Source: Styela clava
Lineage: Eukaryota > Chordata > Ascidiacea > Stolidobranchia > Styelidae
Direction of reading: 5' to 3'
Assembly (NCBI RefSeq): GCF_964204865.1
Contig: NC_135262.1
Coordinates: 6,448,001-6,512,000, forward strand
Length of the DNA stretch: 64,000 nucleotides
Within the stretch, counting starts at the first letter, position 1. The number at the start of each line of letters is the position of its first letter. A model generated the notes under the pieces. The model was not told the origin of the DNA, ran no database searches, and saw only the letters and a program-made list of their open reading frames with translations. This document shows positions 36,399-48,917 of the stretch, in pieces. The position numbers and the translations under genes were made by a program.

Positions 36399-36488
36399 AA
36401 ATACTAGAGCTTTGCCTTCCTTCAACTTTTTAATGTTGTTCTTGGTAAATTGAAGGGATCACTGAGTGTCGCCTGCTTGTGGCAAGAT

Positions 36489-38269
36489 ATGTTTCTTTCT
36501 AAATCGAGGTTTGTATTGCTTACTTCATGGACCTTCGCAATTGGAACATTGGTCGGCTATTACGGGAGAAGACACTTGAATGCAGTAGAGTTAGTACAAT
36601 TGCACAAACGTTTCATACAATACCATTCTAATGTCAGGTGAGACAACACTAGAAGACAGCACTTCCCCACCAGGGTTCCGCAGGTATTGCACAAAAGTTC
36701 CTCGAGCCTATGTAATAATTTTACAAACTGACATATGTTGGGTATGGAACATGTATTTTTAGCATATTTAGACGCATATTGAACTGAACCGTCAAACTAT
36801 CTACAGACAGAAATCAGCTGGGATCTTTATATTCTCATCTGTTTAGTTTCCGACATACAATTCATTTGTTTATTGAATATTTCAATAGAATAGCTGATTC
36901 ATTTTATTATATATTAAATTAAAATTTTATTTGTTTTGTAGTCAACAAGAGGAAAAAGTAGAGGAAGTTCTGCGGATGAACGGTTATTATTTCAATGAAA
37001 ATTCTAATAGAATTTGTTCTCCTCGTTCTGATATCATGTTTTCTAAAACACATAAAACCGCTAGTTCAGCCGTCCAAAATGTTTTGCTTCGATATGCAAA
37101 CAAAGCTGATTTAACAGTTGGATTATCGAATACTCAAGATATAAGATTTCATTATGGACATAAATTCCAAGCACAGTTTGTGGCACCTGCAACAAAACCT
37201 ATTAATATATTATGTCATCATATGGTCTTCAACTACCCAGAATTACAAAAAGTTATGCCAAGAAATTCAGCTTATATCACGATTCTAAGAGAACCAAGTT
37301 CGCTTTTCGAATCTATGTTCGATTATCTACATTATGATAGTACGCCATTTTCGAGAGTCAATAAAAGACCAAACTCGTTGGAATATTGGTTAAACCACAC
37401 TGATTAGTAAGTTTGTATTTATCATGGAGTATTTCATTTATTTTCGTGGAATTTTTTATCAGATTGAAGTTAACCTGACCCAAAATAAAATTGCATGGAG
37501 GCAAATTAATCAAAAGTTTTTCGAAAACCAAGTTTTTAATGTAATGATGTGAGATTTTATGAAATGTTTCATATTAAGGCTTTAGACCAGTCCCCACTGA
37601 TACATATGGGCTATATATATAATTCTGTAATATGCTGCATTTATTTTCAGCTTCTTCCGTGGTAGAAATGATGGGCGATTCTGGTGGTTTGCAAAGAATG
37701 GAGTATTTTTTGATATGGGTTATGACAACTTGAGCGACGATGACAAATATATCCAACGAGCAATTAACGAACTTGACAAAGTTTTCGATCTTGTTTTGTT
37801 GTCTGATTATTTTGCGGAGTCGATGTTGTTGCTGAGAGAACATTTATGTTGGTCTATGGAAGATATTTTAGCTTTGAAAATAAATGCGAGAGACGCTCCT
37901 ATGACTCTGCTAACTGATAGAGTGAAACAGAAAATTTATGAATGGAATAAAATCGATGCAGCAGTTTATCAACACTTTAATAACACGTTTTGGAAAAAGA
38001 TTGAAGCGTATGGTCATGAGAGAATGCAAGCAGACCTGATAACTTTGAACAAAATGAATGCACAGTTACAACATGATTGCATTGATGTTGGCGCAGTGAG
38101 TAATAAGTATATAAAATATGCATCCGATGGAGTTAATGATTCACTTGGTGTTGTAATGAAAAAGTTTAACTTAAAAAAATCAGCAAAAAATAACCAAACT
38201 TGCATCAATTTGATTAGAGGTGAAAAACCATGGACAATGGAAATGATGGCTCAAAGGAAAGTAGAATGA
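36489..38269 (+). CDS. galactose-3-O-sulfotransferase-like Golgi enzyme
   Basis: Three exons (36489-36637, 36942-37406, 37651-38269; both introns phase 2, GT-AG) encode 410 aa, close to the usual length of galactosylceramide/Gal-3-O-sulfotransferases. They move sulfate from PAPS to the 3-hydroxyl of galactose on glycolipids or glycans. The topology is type II Golgi: short tail MFLSKSR, a membrane segment at about 8-25, then a lumenal stem. The 5'-phosphosulfate loop KTHKTASS is at 85-92, and the 3'-phosphate-binding segment ILREPSSLFES, with Arg166 and Ser174, is at 164-174. The C-terminal half carries FDLVLLSDYFAESMLLLREH and LCW, typical of the family, and NNT and NQT glycosylation sites. 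The in-frame TTG upstream is ignored in favour of the ATG. Paralogue identity and acceptor substrate cannot be told from sequence. Confidence 0.92.
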
Positions 38270-40706
38270 TGAAATATTGCTCATTTATTATTTGTCCAGA
38301 AATTGGATGGCTACTTCACAACAATTGATCAATACTGCTCTCCCATTTTTGTATAGTCAAGCATTAGAAATTTAATAGATTACTAGATGTTCTTTTGGTC
38401 TTCATGTAGCTAAGATTTTTGCTTATTCTCTAATTTGTGTTGCTATTTTTGTGCAATATTCTGATCAAATCGGGATATAGTTAATGGGTAATTTGATGTA
38501 TTAAATTTTTTTACTTGAATTCTGGAATTGGTTCTGTCGTTTGTTGTCTTGCCAAATCCCTCTTGCATACATATATATAAATAGACTTTATATATTATTT
38601 AGTAATCAGTATTTATAACAGATAACTTTTTAGTCAACAGAAGCAGTCAGATTTAAACACGACGAGTGCCTACAACAGCCTAAATACAAAGCAGAAAACA
38701 GTACAGTACACAGCAAGTGACTTTGACAGAATTTGGGAATACGCTTCCGCATTTCAGTGACCTTTAACCTAACACGATCATTTGTAGTGGCCAGTTCTGA
38801 ATTATTGTACACGAAATGGACCTATATATCAATTTAATTTTATGTTGTTGTTAGAATTCTTTGTCATGTTCCGGTTCATGTCCTTGTTGTTACGAAAATA
38901 TATCTTTTCTCTTTAACTACCGTATCAATTGCTTTGAAATTTCCAGTGTTTAAAAATTGTTGTTGTCGCTAGAAGGCTATTACTTTTATTTATTCCTAAA
39001 TATTCTATGATTCCTATGGGATCTGATATTTCATCCAAAACTTTGCTGTAATATTTTTTATCCACGGGAACACAGTTTTCAACACGACAAGCTTGACGGC
39101 TATCTTGCGATATGATTTTATAAAATCTTGCAGAAGTTGAAAGTTTTCCGATATCGGTGACGAACTTTAGGTAGGTACGGTAAGTTACTGTAGAGTAGAG
39201 TACTGTTTCTAAATTTCATGGAGATTAATTGAAGATGATCAGCATGTTCTTATCAGCACAAAACTATAAGTAAACTACTATATATTAGGTAAAGATCAGA
39301 ATTTCCATGTAGTAGAGTAGTTTACAGGTCACTGAATAATCATAGACGCCTGGCAGAAAGCAATATGTGGAAGTAAATTAATTTTTACTATCATCATCGT
39401 AAGCCGATGTATAGGGTATAAAACACGATTAAAGGCACTAGAAAAACAAAGCAAGCTAATGAAATCAGACACTTTCGAGCAGACCAAACATATTTTTTCC
39501 ATCACCGATAAGCCACTCAATCTTGGTCGAGCGACGAGGATTCAAACTGAGCAAGAACTTGGTGCGGAGCTTAGGAAGCGATGATCGACGACTAATCGCC
39601 CGTCTGTTTGTATGCTTCGCACCACGCCCTATGCGCTTCCCGTAATTATTCGAAATGGCGTAGCCGCAATTATAGTTATCACGGAGATATATATACTACT
39701 ATACCGTAAGATAGAAGTAACTCTGGAACCATATGTCGGTAACATATTAATTTAAAATCAACAACAAATTAATACTGTCATTTGCAGACGAGAAGTATCG
39801 CACACCACGCAATAAATAGAACTGGTGCAAACCGGCCGAATCCCACCACTGGGTATACCGTATACCCGGTTGAAGAGCACTGGAGTAGACGGTAAATTAC
39901 TGTTATTGATTTAATACTACAGTTGTGAGTCAAATCATTTAGCATTTTGATTCACGTTAGCCTAGGACACGTGTATCATCATTGTCACGGACCTGGTATA
40001 GCTAGGGCAGTCCGGGTACCGGTACTAGAAAGTTGCGATAGTCCACAATTTCAGCTTCGTCCAGAATATGATTTTTGTGGGTAAAATGTGGGTATGTTTC
40101 ATGGGTAATCACTCATGGAGGTTTATGGTCGTCCTAAAGATATACAACCTCCGCTATTGTTAGCCAACTTTAAAATATGAGTTCCACTCGTAAAGTCGTA
40201 GCATTTAATCTTTTAAAAACCATAATATCCACCTTGCGCTCCCACCGCTTGGATAGAATTACATCTAAAAATAATACACTTGATTCAAAATATCCTTTGA
40301 AGGGTAAATTGAAGCCATTATAAGGTTAGAGCATACTCTGGGGAAATATCTGCAACAATCAGGGTGGCAATTTGGCATTTCATCCTTGAAACGTTAGTAC
40401 GTTAAAATAGTTTAACACTGTCATTGAAGGCCACCTACCCTCAAATCCCATGTGACAAATTTTCAATGTGAGTGGATTGGGTACACCAACGGACAACTTT
40501 CTTGTATATGCCGTAATGTAAAGCAATGTTTTAGATTTGAATTCATTTTTGGTAATTGTAATCGAAAACATTTATTACTTCAAGATTGAATGACAAAGTA
40601 AGTTCGTAGTTTGGCTGCAATTAAGTTTAAATATTTGTTCAATGTACGATTAAGTAATGAAAGTTGCAGAACAGATAGATCACGTAACGATGATAATTGT
40701 TTGCTT
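38270..40706. other. intergenic, no gene recognised
   Basis: 3' flank of the sulfotransferase gene (no AATAAA was seen in the first 350 bases) and AT-rich spacer. A GC-richer patch at 39520-39660 shows no open frame or RNA fold that I can support. An hAT terminus remnant lies at 39818-39851. Confidence 0.4.
39818..39851. mobile_element. hAT terminus remnant related to the 55-kb element
   Basis: The right-end sequence finishing CCGAATCCCACCACTG matches the right part of the element at 55046-55224 in about 23 of 27 positions. The rest of the element is not recognisable here. Confidence 0.5.
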
Positions 40707-40930
40707 GGTACTCTCGTAGGGTATGTACCAGGCCATAATTCAAGGATTAGGCCATAATTTCATTCCCATTTTCCTTATTTTAGTTCTATTACGAGTTTGT
40801 GGATTGTCTGTGTTAGCAGTGAATATACCGCCTGCCCATCGGTTTCACTCCCTTTACACAACTTAATTAATGTAAAGTAGGCGAACAAAATTAGTTACCT
40901 CCTTACTGGTACACACACTTCTGGAGCGCC
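40707..40930 (+). mobile_element. TIR element family copy A
   Basis: About 224 bp, collinear with copies B and C: GGTACTCTCG start, GGCCATAATTTCATTCC, TTACGAGTTTGTGGATTG, TAAAGTAGGCGAACAAAATT, then a GGTACACACACTTCTGGAG end. The flanking octamers GTTTGCTT and GTTTTTTA match at 5 of 8. Non-coding. Confidence 0.75.
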
Positions 40931-43900
40931 GTTTTTTAATTATAGTGGCAATATTTTGTCTTTTGAGCTTACTTTGTTTTTCAAATAAATAATTTCAGTG
41001 CCTAATGAGGAAAATATTTTCAGAATTTGTATATCATCTAATATTCTATTACTCGTTTTTTTGTCTTATCATAATTTAATCGTAAATGATCGAAATGTTT
41101 TAAAAAATAAAAATTTAATTTAAGAATAATGGCCGGAAGTAACCGGAACTCCATCGTAGGCAATACTAGAAAGTCTTACTGAAAATAGAAAAGCTCAATT
41201 CAATGAAACTAACAAATACACGACGACTGAAAAATTATCATTCATATACATTAAATTCTGTAAAAAAATCACATCTTGTTTATTTTTTTTTTAAATTGAA
41301 GATGAACTACTAAGTTCAGCGTATATACATTGATTTCTTCTATTGTACTCTTATATTTCGTCTATATTTTCGAAATTTTAAACTGTTTCGCTTTTCCACT
41401 GTAACCTTATATGGGCATATTTGTAATGCACTTTTGTATATACATTTACAGTAATCTTATTCAACTCTGCTACAATATAACTACATTTTTTTGGCAAAAG
41501 ACATTTTCTGTTAGGGGAGATTAAAGAATTGACTTTTAAACTTATTTAGAAGATTCAGGATCACAACCGAAACGTTTATGACAGTTGCCAGTAATCAGTA
41601 TCGGTTTATTTTTTAAACTAGAATTGTGACGATAAACAATCGACATGATCAGACGGTTCGCCGTGAGAGTGATGCTAAGTAGAAAGTTTGGCTGTCGATA
41701 ATTAACAACTAAGCATTGCAACAATAGGTTTGCGACTCGAGTATGACGGATTTTGCGGTAAATACGAGTAAACAGCAAAATGTAACAATCGGTGGCGACA
41801 AGGTTTTTTAAATGTTAATGCGATTAACATCTCAAGCCAGCACGTTTCACACAAGGAAAATATGGCACCGGTGAGCACGGTTAAATATTGTTAAACATAA
41901 CGGTAACGCCCACGACGAGCTTGAGGCAGACCACCTGTTGAGCACTAAATTATTACTTCCATATATGAGTGAGGGCATATTATCAGATCATGACCCTGAC
42001 CACAAACTATACATCCCAAGCTTTTTCTTCTTTGCTTGAACATCTGAAGTGAACACAAAAGTTGCATTCGGGAACAAAAAATACAATCGTCACACTCAGT
42101 AATCTGCTGACAGAATTAATAAACATACAAGTATTTTAATTATTTTTTTCATTTTGGTTTACTTTTATTGACATATATCTATTGATATTATGAAACGTTT
42201 TATCCGTAAATTTGAATTTTAAAATATTTGCAACGTGAGTGGTGGGAACGTAGCTAGTATTCAAAAATTTTTGTTTGTAATTCACCTTTATTTTCTATAT
42301 TTACTTTCATATTTACTGTAGTAAAACGACCATTCTTTTCGAAAAATAAAAGATTAAGAATGTCAAGTTGGCAACACAAAATTTATACAAATCGCGACTT
42401 TTATGAAATAAGCATTCGCACGATATTCTTATCTGGTTTTAATACTAAATGAGACTTTAATAAGCTCTTAAAAGCAGCCTCATTATCCAATTTGTTCTCG
42501 ATATAATTCCTTGACCTCTCTGCATCATATTTACAAAACAAACTATCTACAATTAATTTCCATATAAAAAGTATACAACGGTCATATTTAGTGTCTGGCA
42601 ATATAGAAATATTTGTTGCAGAAAATATCGAGTTTATAATAGTGGTTATTTAATGACGAAAGCCGAAAATTACAATGTTGTCTGCGGTTTTCTCTGCAAA
42701 TCTGCCTATTTTTGTCGTTTTTTTAGACTTTAAGCCAGAATATTTGAAAATTGACCTCTTAAATATCGGAAATTGCTTGTTATTCAGCTGTGTTAAAAAT
42801 CTTTTTTAAATATGAAATATTTTTACACAAAAAATCAAAATTAGATAACGTGATTTTAATTTTTGCAGACCAGATTTAGTATTAACATGTAAACATAAAG
42901 TACAGAAAATTAGACAACTTCGAAAGGCGAGGATTATGCTATTCTTATGACATTCTTTGTTATTATGGTTGACCAACAAGTCACGAATTTCTAACTTCTT
43001 TCTGCTACGTTTATTTCTGTCTAGTATCGTGTAAGCCAAGGTTGGAGTTACCAAATCCTAAAAAATAGAAAAGACATCAGCAAAGCACGAGAATCATGAT
43101 AAAGTGAAAAATTCAGTTATCTAGCTAATTGGTAAGAAACTTTGTATTTTTTTATATTATTATTTGGTATTTTTACCTTTGTTTATAGTTTGTTCCGTAA
43201 TTTGGATATATTAATACGAATGATCAGTCCAGCCGTTGTGTATATACTGCAGTTACTTTTATGGCTGACAAGTTGTTGATTATCCACTAACCAGTGGTTA
43301 GTAACACTATGTAATCAAGCGTAATCATATATGTGTGAAGTTTGCTTTAAATTTAAATAGAAATAATCAATTGTGATTCGTATACAGAAGATGATTTATT
43401 TAGTTTAAATTGGACATATTATATAGTAATTTCAATTGATGATAGTGGTACTTCTCAAACTTTTTTCTGCAAATGTCCCGATACAGAAACTGTTGCTGTT
43501 AAAGGTATTTCGAACTAATTTGATTGAACAATGTCCGATTCCCCAATGGCGATTCTTTGTGTTCCACAAACCCTTTTTAATCTCTCAATTTGAAAAAGCA
43601 TTATATGCTTGCATGAAAGGTTAGATAATAGTTTCAAACGTTTTCAAGCAAATGGCTAAAAATCAATTTTAGCGCAATTTATTTTAAAGTATATAAAGGT
43701 TATGTTTGAAAATTAATTGTTGATCTATGTTAATTGGGTTTATTCCGTAGAATGAATCATGTTTCCCGATAATATTTCCCGCCTCGTTGCGTGGGACTTT
43801 TTCAATATAATAACATGTCAAAAGAAACAAGTTTATCTCCTATTTTCTCGAAACGATAAGGAATCGACTAGACTGCATAGAGCTTATCATTGCCTTTGAT

Positions 43901-44822
43901 CAAAATTCCTTAAAGTTAAAGTGCTCTTAAAGGTAATGCATAAAACCGCTGGTTTATATAACAAATACCATCAAAATATTTGTCCGTGTTTGATTAACCT
44001 GCGACACCTGTCTACCGCTGAATTTAGGGTAAATGTGCCACTTAAGTAGACCTGTCGGTACGTTCAAAACACCAATTTACACATTTTGATACAATTTTGG
44101 TTAAATAATACTTCAGCCGCGTGAATATTAGTCATAAAATGTTCCAAATGTCGAGATAAACCACTAACCACAACAGGGCTTCAACCGCCGATAGTGGCTG
44201 AACGTTGTCTGCCACAGTGTCATATTTTGAAGGTAGGTCAAAAAAAGAGTTGTAAGTAGGGACGGGCTTTCCGGATGAAGTCTGGATTTAGGTTTTTAAC
44301 TTGAGAGTCCAAAACAAATTTAAAAAGCAATATTTTAATATAGTATAATTTATTTATTCAACAGACCTCACAGTTTTCAAAAGTGATAAACATTAATTTA
44401 ATTCAGTTATTGAGCCTTCTTCCAAATATAAAATACCTAAATTGTAGATCAGATATTGTATTTTCAAGTTCAAACGAGGTTCAATGTCTAAAAAGTGAGG
44501 CTGATAATTTCTAATCTAAATTTCCCATTATAGTCGCTTTCTGTTACCGTTAGAGACAGAATTAAGTAAAAAAAAATGAAGCAAAACGACGAAAACGTTC
44601 ACGACGAAAACATTAACGCTTAAAATTTATAGCAACACAATTACAAATTCAATTCATCTAAGTAACCTTTGTTAAAACTACCAAATTCGTGAGTGAGTCA
44701 CTGAAACTAAAAAAAAAGTATTTGATCAAAAACAAATTAAAAAGGATATAACCGTATTAATCATCAACAATATATTATTGATTGATATAAACTCACGCAT
44801 CCATGTTATAATATATCGGGTA
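40931..44822. other. intergenic, no gene recognised
   Basis: Very AT-rich spacer. Open frames such as 42401-42601 (minus) and 41542-41778 (minus) lack ATG support, domains or splice context. Confidence 0.4.
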
Positions 44823-45051
44823 TCCTATTTGGTACTTCCGTAGTGTGTATACCAGGTTAGGATTAGGTCATAATTTCATTCCTCATTTTGGTTCTATTAC
44901 CAGTTCGGGGACTGCCTGTGTTAGCCGAGTGAATACACTCCCCGGTCCCGCCCATAAGGTTTCAGTCCCTTTACATAACTTGATGTAAATTAGGCGAACA
45001 AAATCAGTTACCTCCATATTGGTACACACACTTCTGGAACGCTTCCTATTT
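44823..45051 (+). mobile_element. TIR element family copy B with 8-bp target duplication
   Basis: A 213-bp element (44831-45043) flanked by a perfect 8-bp repeat TCCTATTT (44823-44830 and 45044-45051). Its left end GGTACTTCCGTAGTGTGTAT and right end GGTACACACACTTCTGGAAC are imperfect inverted repeats. The interior is shared with copies A and C. Non-coding. Confidence 0.85.
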
Positions 45052-48000
45052 CACACCAGAAAAGATTCAGTTCATTTCAAACTATGGTAGCTTTATTCGG
45101 TTCATTTGTGGACAATTGCAATGCCGAGCTAGACGTAGGCCCACATAGGGGGCCACGGAGCGAGTTTCTTTGTTATTTCGCGAGACACTATTTTGTTTAC
45201 TACCTAAAGCTAGTAGTGATGTCCGACGATATGTCCAAAATAGTGAGACAAAAACTTAACGTGAAAAAGATCAAAAATAACATCCTAAGTCATGAATATT
45301 CATACAAATCTACATCACATGTCGGCATAAATCAGAATTGTTCTTGATGACTAATGGATGAGATTTATTTTTTATTTACTCAAAATGCGACGAACTGAAG
45401 ATTACTGTTTGTTAAAAGTGGTAAAGTTAGTTATATTTATTTGTAATGTAATATCAATTTGGCAAAATATATTACACACCGCGCATGGAAAAGAAACGAA
45501 AACTTATGGTTACAGCACCTTATATTTTAGTAAATCCACATTTTTTTAAAGTAAACAATAAACTGATTCATGATGTATTAATACGGATAATACAGACAGT
45601 TTTAAACGAAAGTTATTTCAGATTGAACGGGAGAATATGCTCTTGAACGAAAAACCACAAGAATCGTACTGACTTTTTTCAACTTTTTGGGGTTAAAATG
45701 CCTATTTTTTTGCCTATTTTGGTGATATATACAACTAAGAAATGAGTCATAAGAGAAAATTAAAATGGCGAATAAACTTTTTTATTATACTTTTTTCCGC
45801 GGATATATATTTGAGAAACGAATGCTTGGTATCAGTGTTTTACTATTTTGGTATTGTGTTTAGTAGGCAAATGTTTGTGAGGGCGTTGTTATTTATTTTT
45901 GAATGAAAAGGTTTTACTTTCATTTGTGTGCAAATTCAAATTTTCTGTCAATCCACATTCTGTCAAAGAATTTTTTTTCTATTTCGCGGAGAACTATTTT
46001 TATTTTACACCGAAGACAATCCCTTTTGTGTGTGTGTGTGGTAAAAAAAACTTGATAGCTAGAAATATTGCTCTCTTTTCTATATTTGCGTCATTATTAA
46101 TTCTGAAGTGACGTTATGAGACCTTCAGTGAATGGCAGCTTTATTTCAGAACTATTGAGGGTTGTAACTTTCTAAATTCAGCAAACAGATATAAATAAAA
46201 ATATCTGATGACTAAAAGTGGAAAATATGTGTAAGAACAATATGTTTGTTATTAGCTGGGCAGCTTGACATAGACGGATGGTAGAAATACTACTGTGAAA
46301 ACTGAAATGTTGAGTATTTTAAAATACATTCTAATTAAATATTGAATAATAAATGCATATATTGTTTATTTAAAAAGATCGATTTTTAAAAGGAAGCAGA
46401 AATGTAAAAAAGATCATTGTTTTACTCATATATTTTTTAATTCAAATACCATTTTTTCTTATTATTTTGAATCTTATATTTTCATTAGTTTGACTATTAT
46501 AATCTATAATTTATGTTAATTCAATGACTCGACAGAAGAAACAAATATTAAGGCGAATCTAAGTTCATCAGTTTGTTTCAATAAAGTTTCGAAAGTATTT
46601 TTAGACCCACTCTAAATCTAACTAAACCAAATTGGAATGCCATCTTTGTTTTCTCTGCTGTGTCTAGCTTTAAGCATCCCACAAAACTTTAGATAGGATC
46701 TTTTCGTGGCAACGATAATGTAATTTGTTAAGTGTAGTTCCACGACATAGAAAAACATTGCGACCACGATTGATAATTAATCGAAGCCCTGAAAAGGTCA
46801 CGAAATTTTTATTCGGTCGGATCGCAAAAAATCTTGTTTTTGTACAAATATAACTTTATATTTATTGCATAACACATTATCTAGTATCTGAACCAAAAAT
46901 TGATACCTAATACTTATCAGATCTATATGTCAAAACATCTCGTTCGAATCACAGACCTTCCGTTCCGATTTTTCTGACTCGAAACCTACAGCCTTGCTAA
47001 AGTCTCTGTGACACCACAGAAATCAAAAAGTCCGGTGTCATGTCTACACTATTCTGTGAAGATTCGAGTTCAGTCGTCTATATTCCTTGTGTCCAGTGAC
47101 TATAATGTTTTTTTTTGTTAACATACTTAATGAAAAAACTCTTTGAAAATTTTATCTGCCACGAAAAAAATCTACCTGCGATCTTCATCGTTATGAATAG
47201 TTTATTATTTTTTCGTATTAAGTTATCTTTAAGTGAATTTTAAGCGTATGATGAGGATTATGATTTGAATATTTGAATTCCTATGAGGTCAACCGAATGC
47301 TGTGTGATGTCACAATTATTTAAGATGCTGCGGTTGTTATACACTTTCCACGTCGACATTTATTCAAATTTTCGATACTGAATTAAATACATGTCCAAAG
47401 CTATTTTTGTCAAGAAAATATAAGATTTTCTGCTTTATTTAGTTTCAAAAATTTGGATCTTTTCAAAAAAAAAATTTTTGTACGATTTGTATACGATACA
47501 TATCAATTGATTTTAGTCCTGCTTGGAACTTTGAGTCAAAAATGTGCTGTGAAAGTTATGGTCTGCAAAAATGGTCAGACACATTCGAAGGTACTCATTT
47601 AATCAAACATGTTATCAATGTTATTGTAGCGCCTAAATTAAATTTCGAGTATAATTTTCATATTCTGTTTATTTATATTTCGTGTTTTTTGAAACTGATA
47701 GCAAACAAAAACTATAATTATCTGACGTGTTTTGTAGAGTTTAAAAAATGTGATATTACAAGAATTACGTATGCTTTCCATAAACGCTTGTCAGGTTGAA
47801 AAAACTGCTGATTTTGAAAAACGTGAAGTTAGTTGACCAGAAACCATGTAATCTCATAAACAATACTTTCTTAGGTCGCATGGTTCGACATGTACAAATG
47901 ACACGCTGTTGTTTAGTGAGAAAATGAAAAGTTGTTTATTTTCACGTATGTACAATATTTCGAACAGAATTTCGAATATGCTATTTTACCAAATTTTGAC

Positions 48001-48123
48001 AATGTCTTAAATGCACCAGCCTTTTTCACTGCATACCAAACCGTCCCAAACTAAGATACCAGACCCTTGAGGTGACATAGCAGTGACGTAATTTTTTGAT
48101 CACGTAGTCAGGAATGACATATG
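45052..48123. other. intergenic, no gene recognised
   Basis: AT-rich spacer. Short open frames only (for example 45084-45347 and 47542-47799, plus), with no domains and no splice-compatible partners identified. A short GT run lies near 46027-46040. Confidence 0.4.
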
Positions 48124-48199
48124 CAAATATTGGATAATATAAAGTTCATTTTTTGGGGGGTGCGGGGGCTAGGGGGTCTCCATATTATCCCAAATATTG
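48124..48199. repeat. imperfect inverted repeat with G-rich loop
   Basis: Arms 48124-48140 and 48182-48199 share GGATAATAT and its complement and could form a hairpin. The loop contains three G runs (48155-48160, 48164-48168, 48172-48176), an extreme outlier in this AT-rich DNA. It may be the core of a small foldback element. Confidence 0.5.
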
Positions 48200-48709
48200 T
48201 TGCGCCACGCCATGTAGGACAATCAGCTTAGCGATAACGTACATTTAGCGCATTGCAACACGCGCCAAAATTCAAGCACACATTGCAGTTATTCTACCGA
48301 GGTCATGCCTATTGAACCGTGCAGTAGTCAAACAAAAAACCAATACAGTGAAACATCGGATAAGTTACACTTCACCTCACCTCTTTAACCCCTAAATCCT
48401 TTCCTAACATATTTCACTCTCGATTCTCTAAGCTGTCATGTAATGTTTTATTTGCAAGTCGAACAAGAGTATACGGTTGTTAAATGGGAGATTTAATTTA
48501 TTTTGAGAAAAATGCGTCCATAATTTATTTCAATTTTCGTGTTCATAGCATGCAACTTAACCTGATATTGTTGACCAATATTATATTTTTCATGCTATTT
48601 TATAATTGTATTTTGGTGGTAACTTCTTTAATTAAACGGCAAAGTTTGGAATAAAAGTAAGGCATATGGAAAGAAGAACTCTCTGCAAAAATATATATGT
48701 TAGACCTAT

Positions 48710-48917
48710 GGTACTTCCGTATAGTGTTTGTACCATGTTAGACCATAATTTTATTTCGATTTTTCTTATTTTAGTTCTATTACGAGTTCGGGGACTATCT
48801 GTGTTAGCCAAGTGAATATACCCCCTGCCCATAGGTTTCAGTCTCTTAACCCAACTTGATGTAAAGTAGGCGAACAAAATTAGTTACCTCCATATTGGTA
48901 CACAGTCCTGGAGAGGC
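48710..48917 (+). mobile_element. TIR element family copy C
   Basis: About 208 bp, collinear with copies A and B: GGTACTTCCGTATAGTG start, TTACGAGTTCGGGGACTATC interior, GATGTAAAGTAGGCGAACAA and CCTCCATATTGGTACACAG end. The target duplication is no longer recognisable. Confidence 0.75.

Noticed and set aside
36450..36488. Upstream in-frame extension of the sulfotransferase from a TTG
   Set aside because: The ATG at 36489 gives the expected short cytoplasmic tail directly before the membrane segment; a non-ATG start is not needed.
39520..39660. GC-richer patch with a TTTGAATCC box on the minus strand
   Set aside because: No cloverleaf, no open frame and no repeat boundary could be built from it.
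42401..42601. 66-codon minus-strand frame with mixed charged residues
   Set aside because: It starts from TTG, has no supported start or splice partner, and such lengths are expected by chance in six frames over 64 kb.
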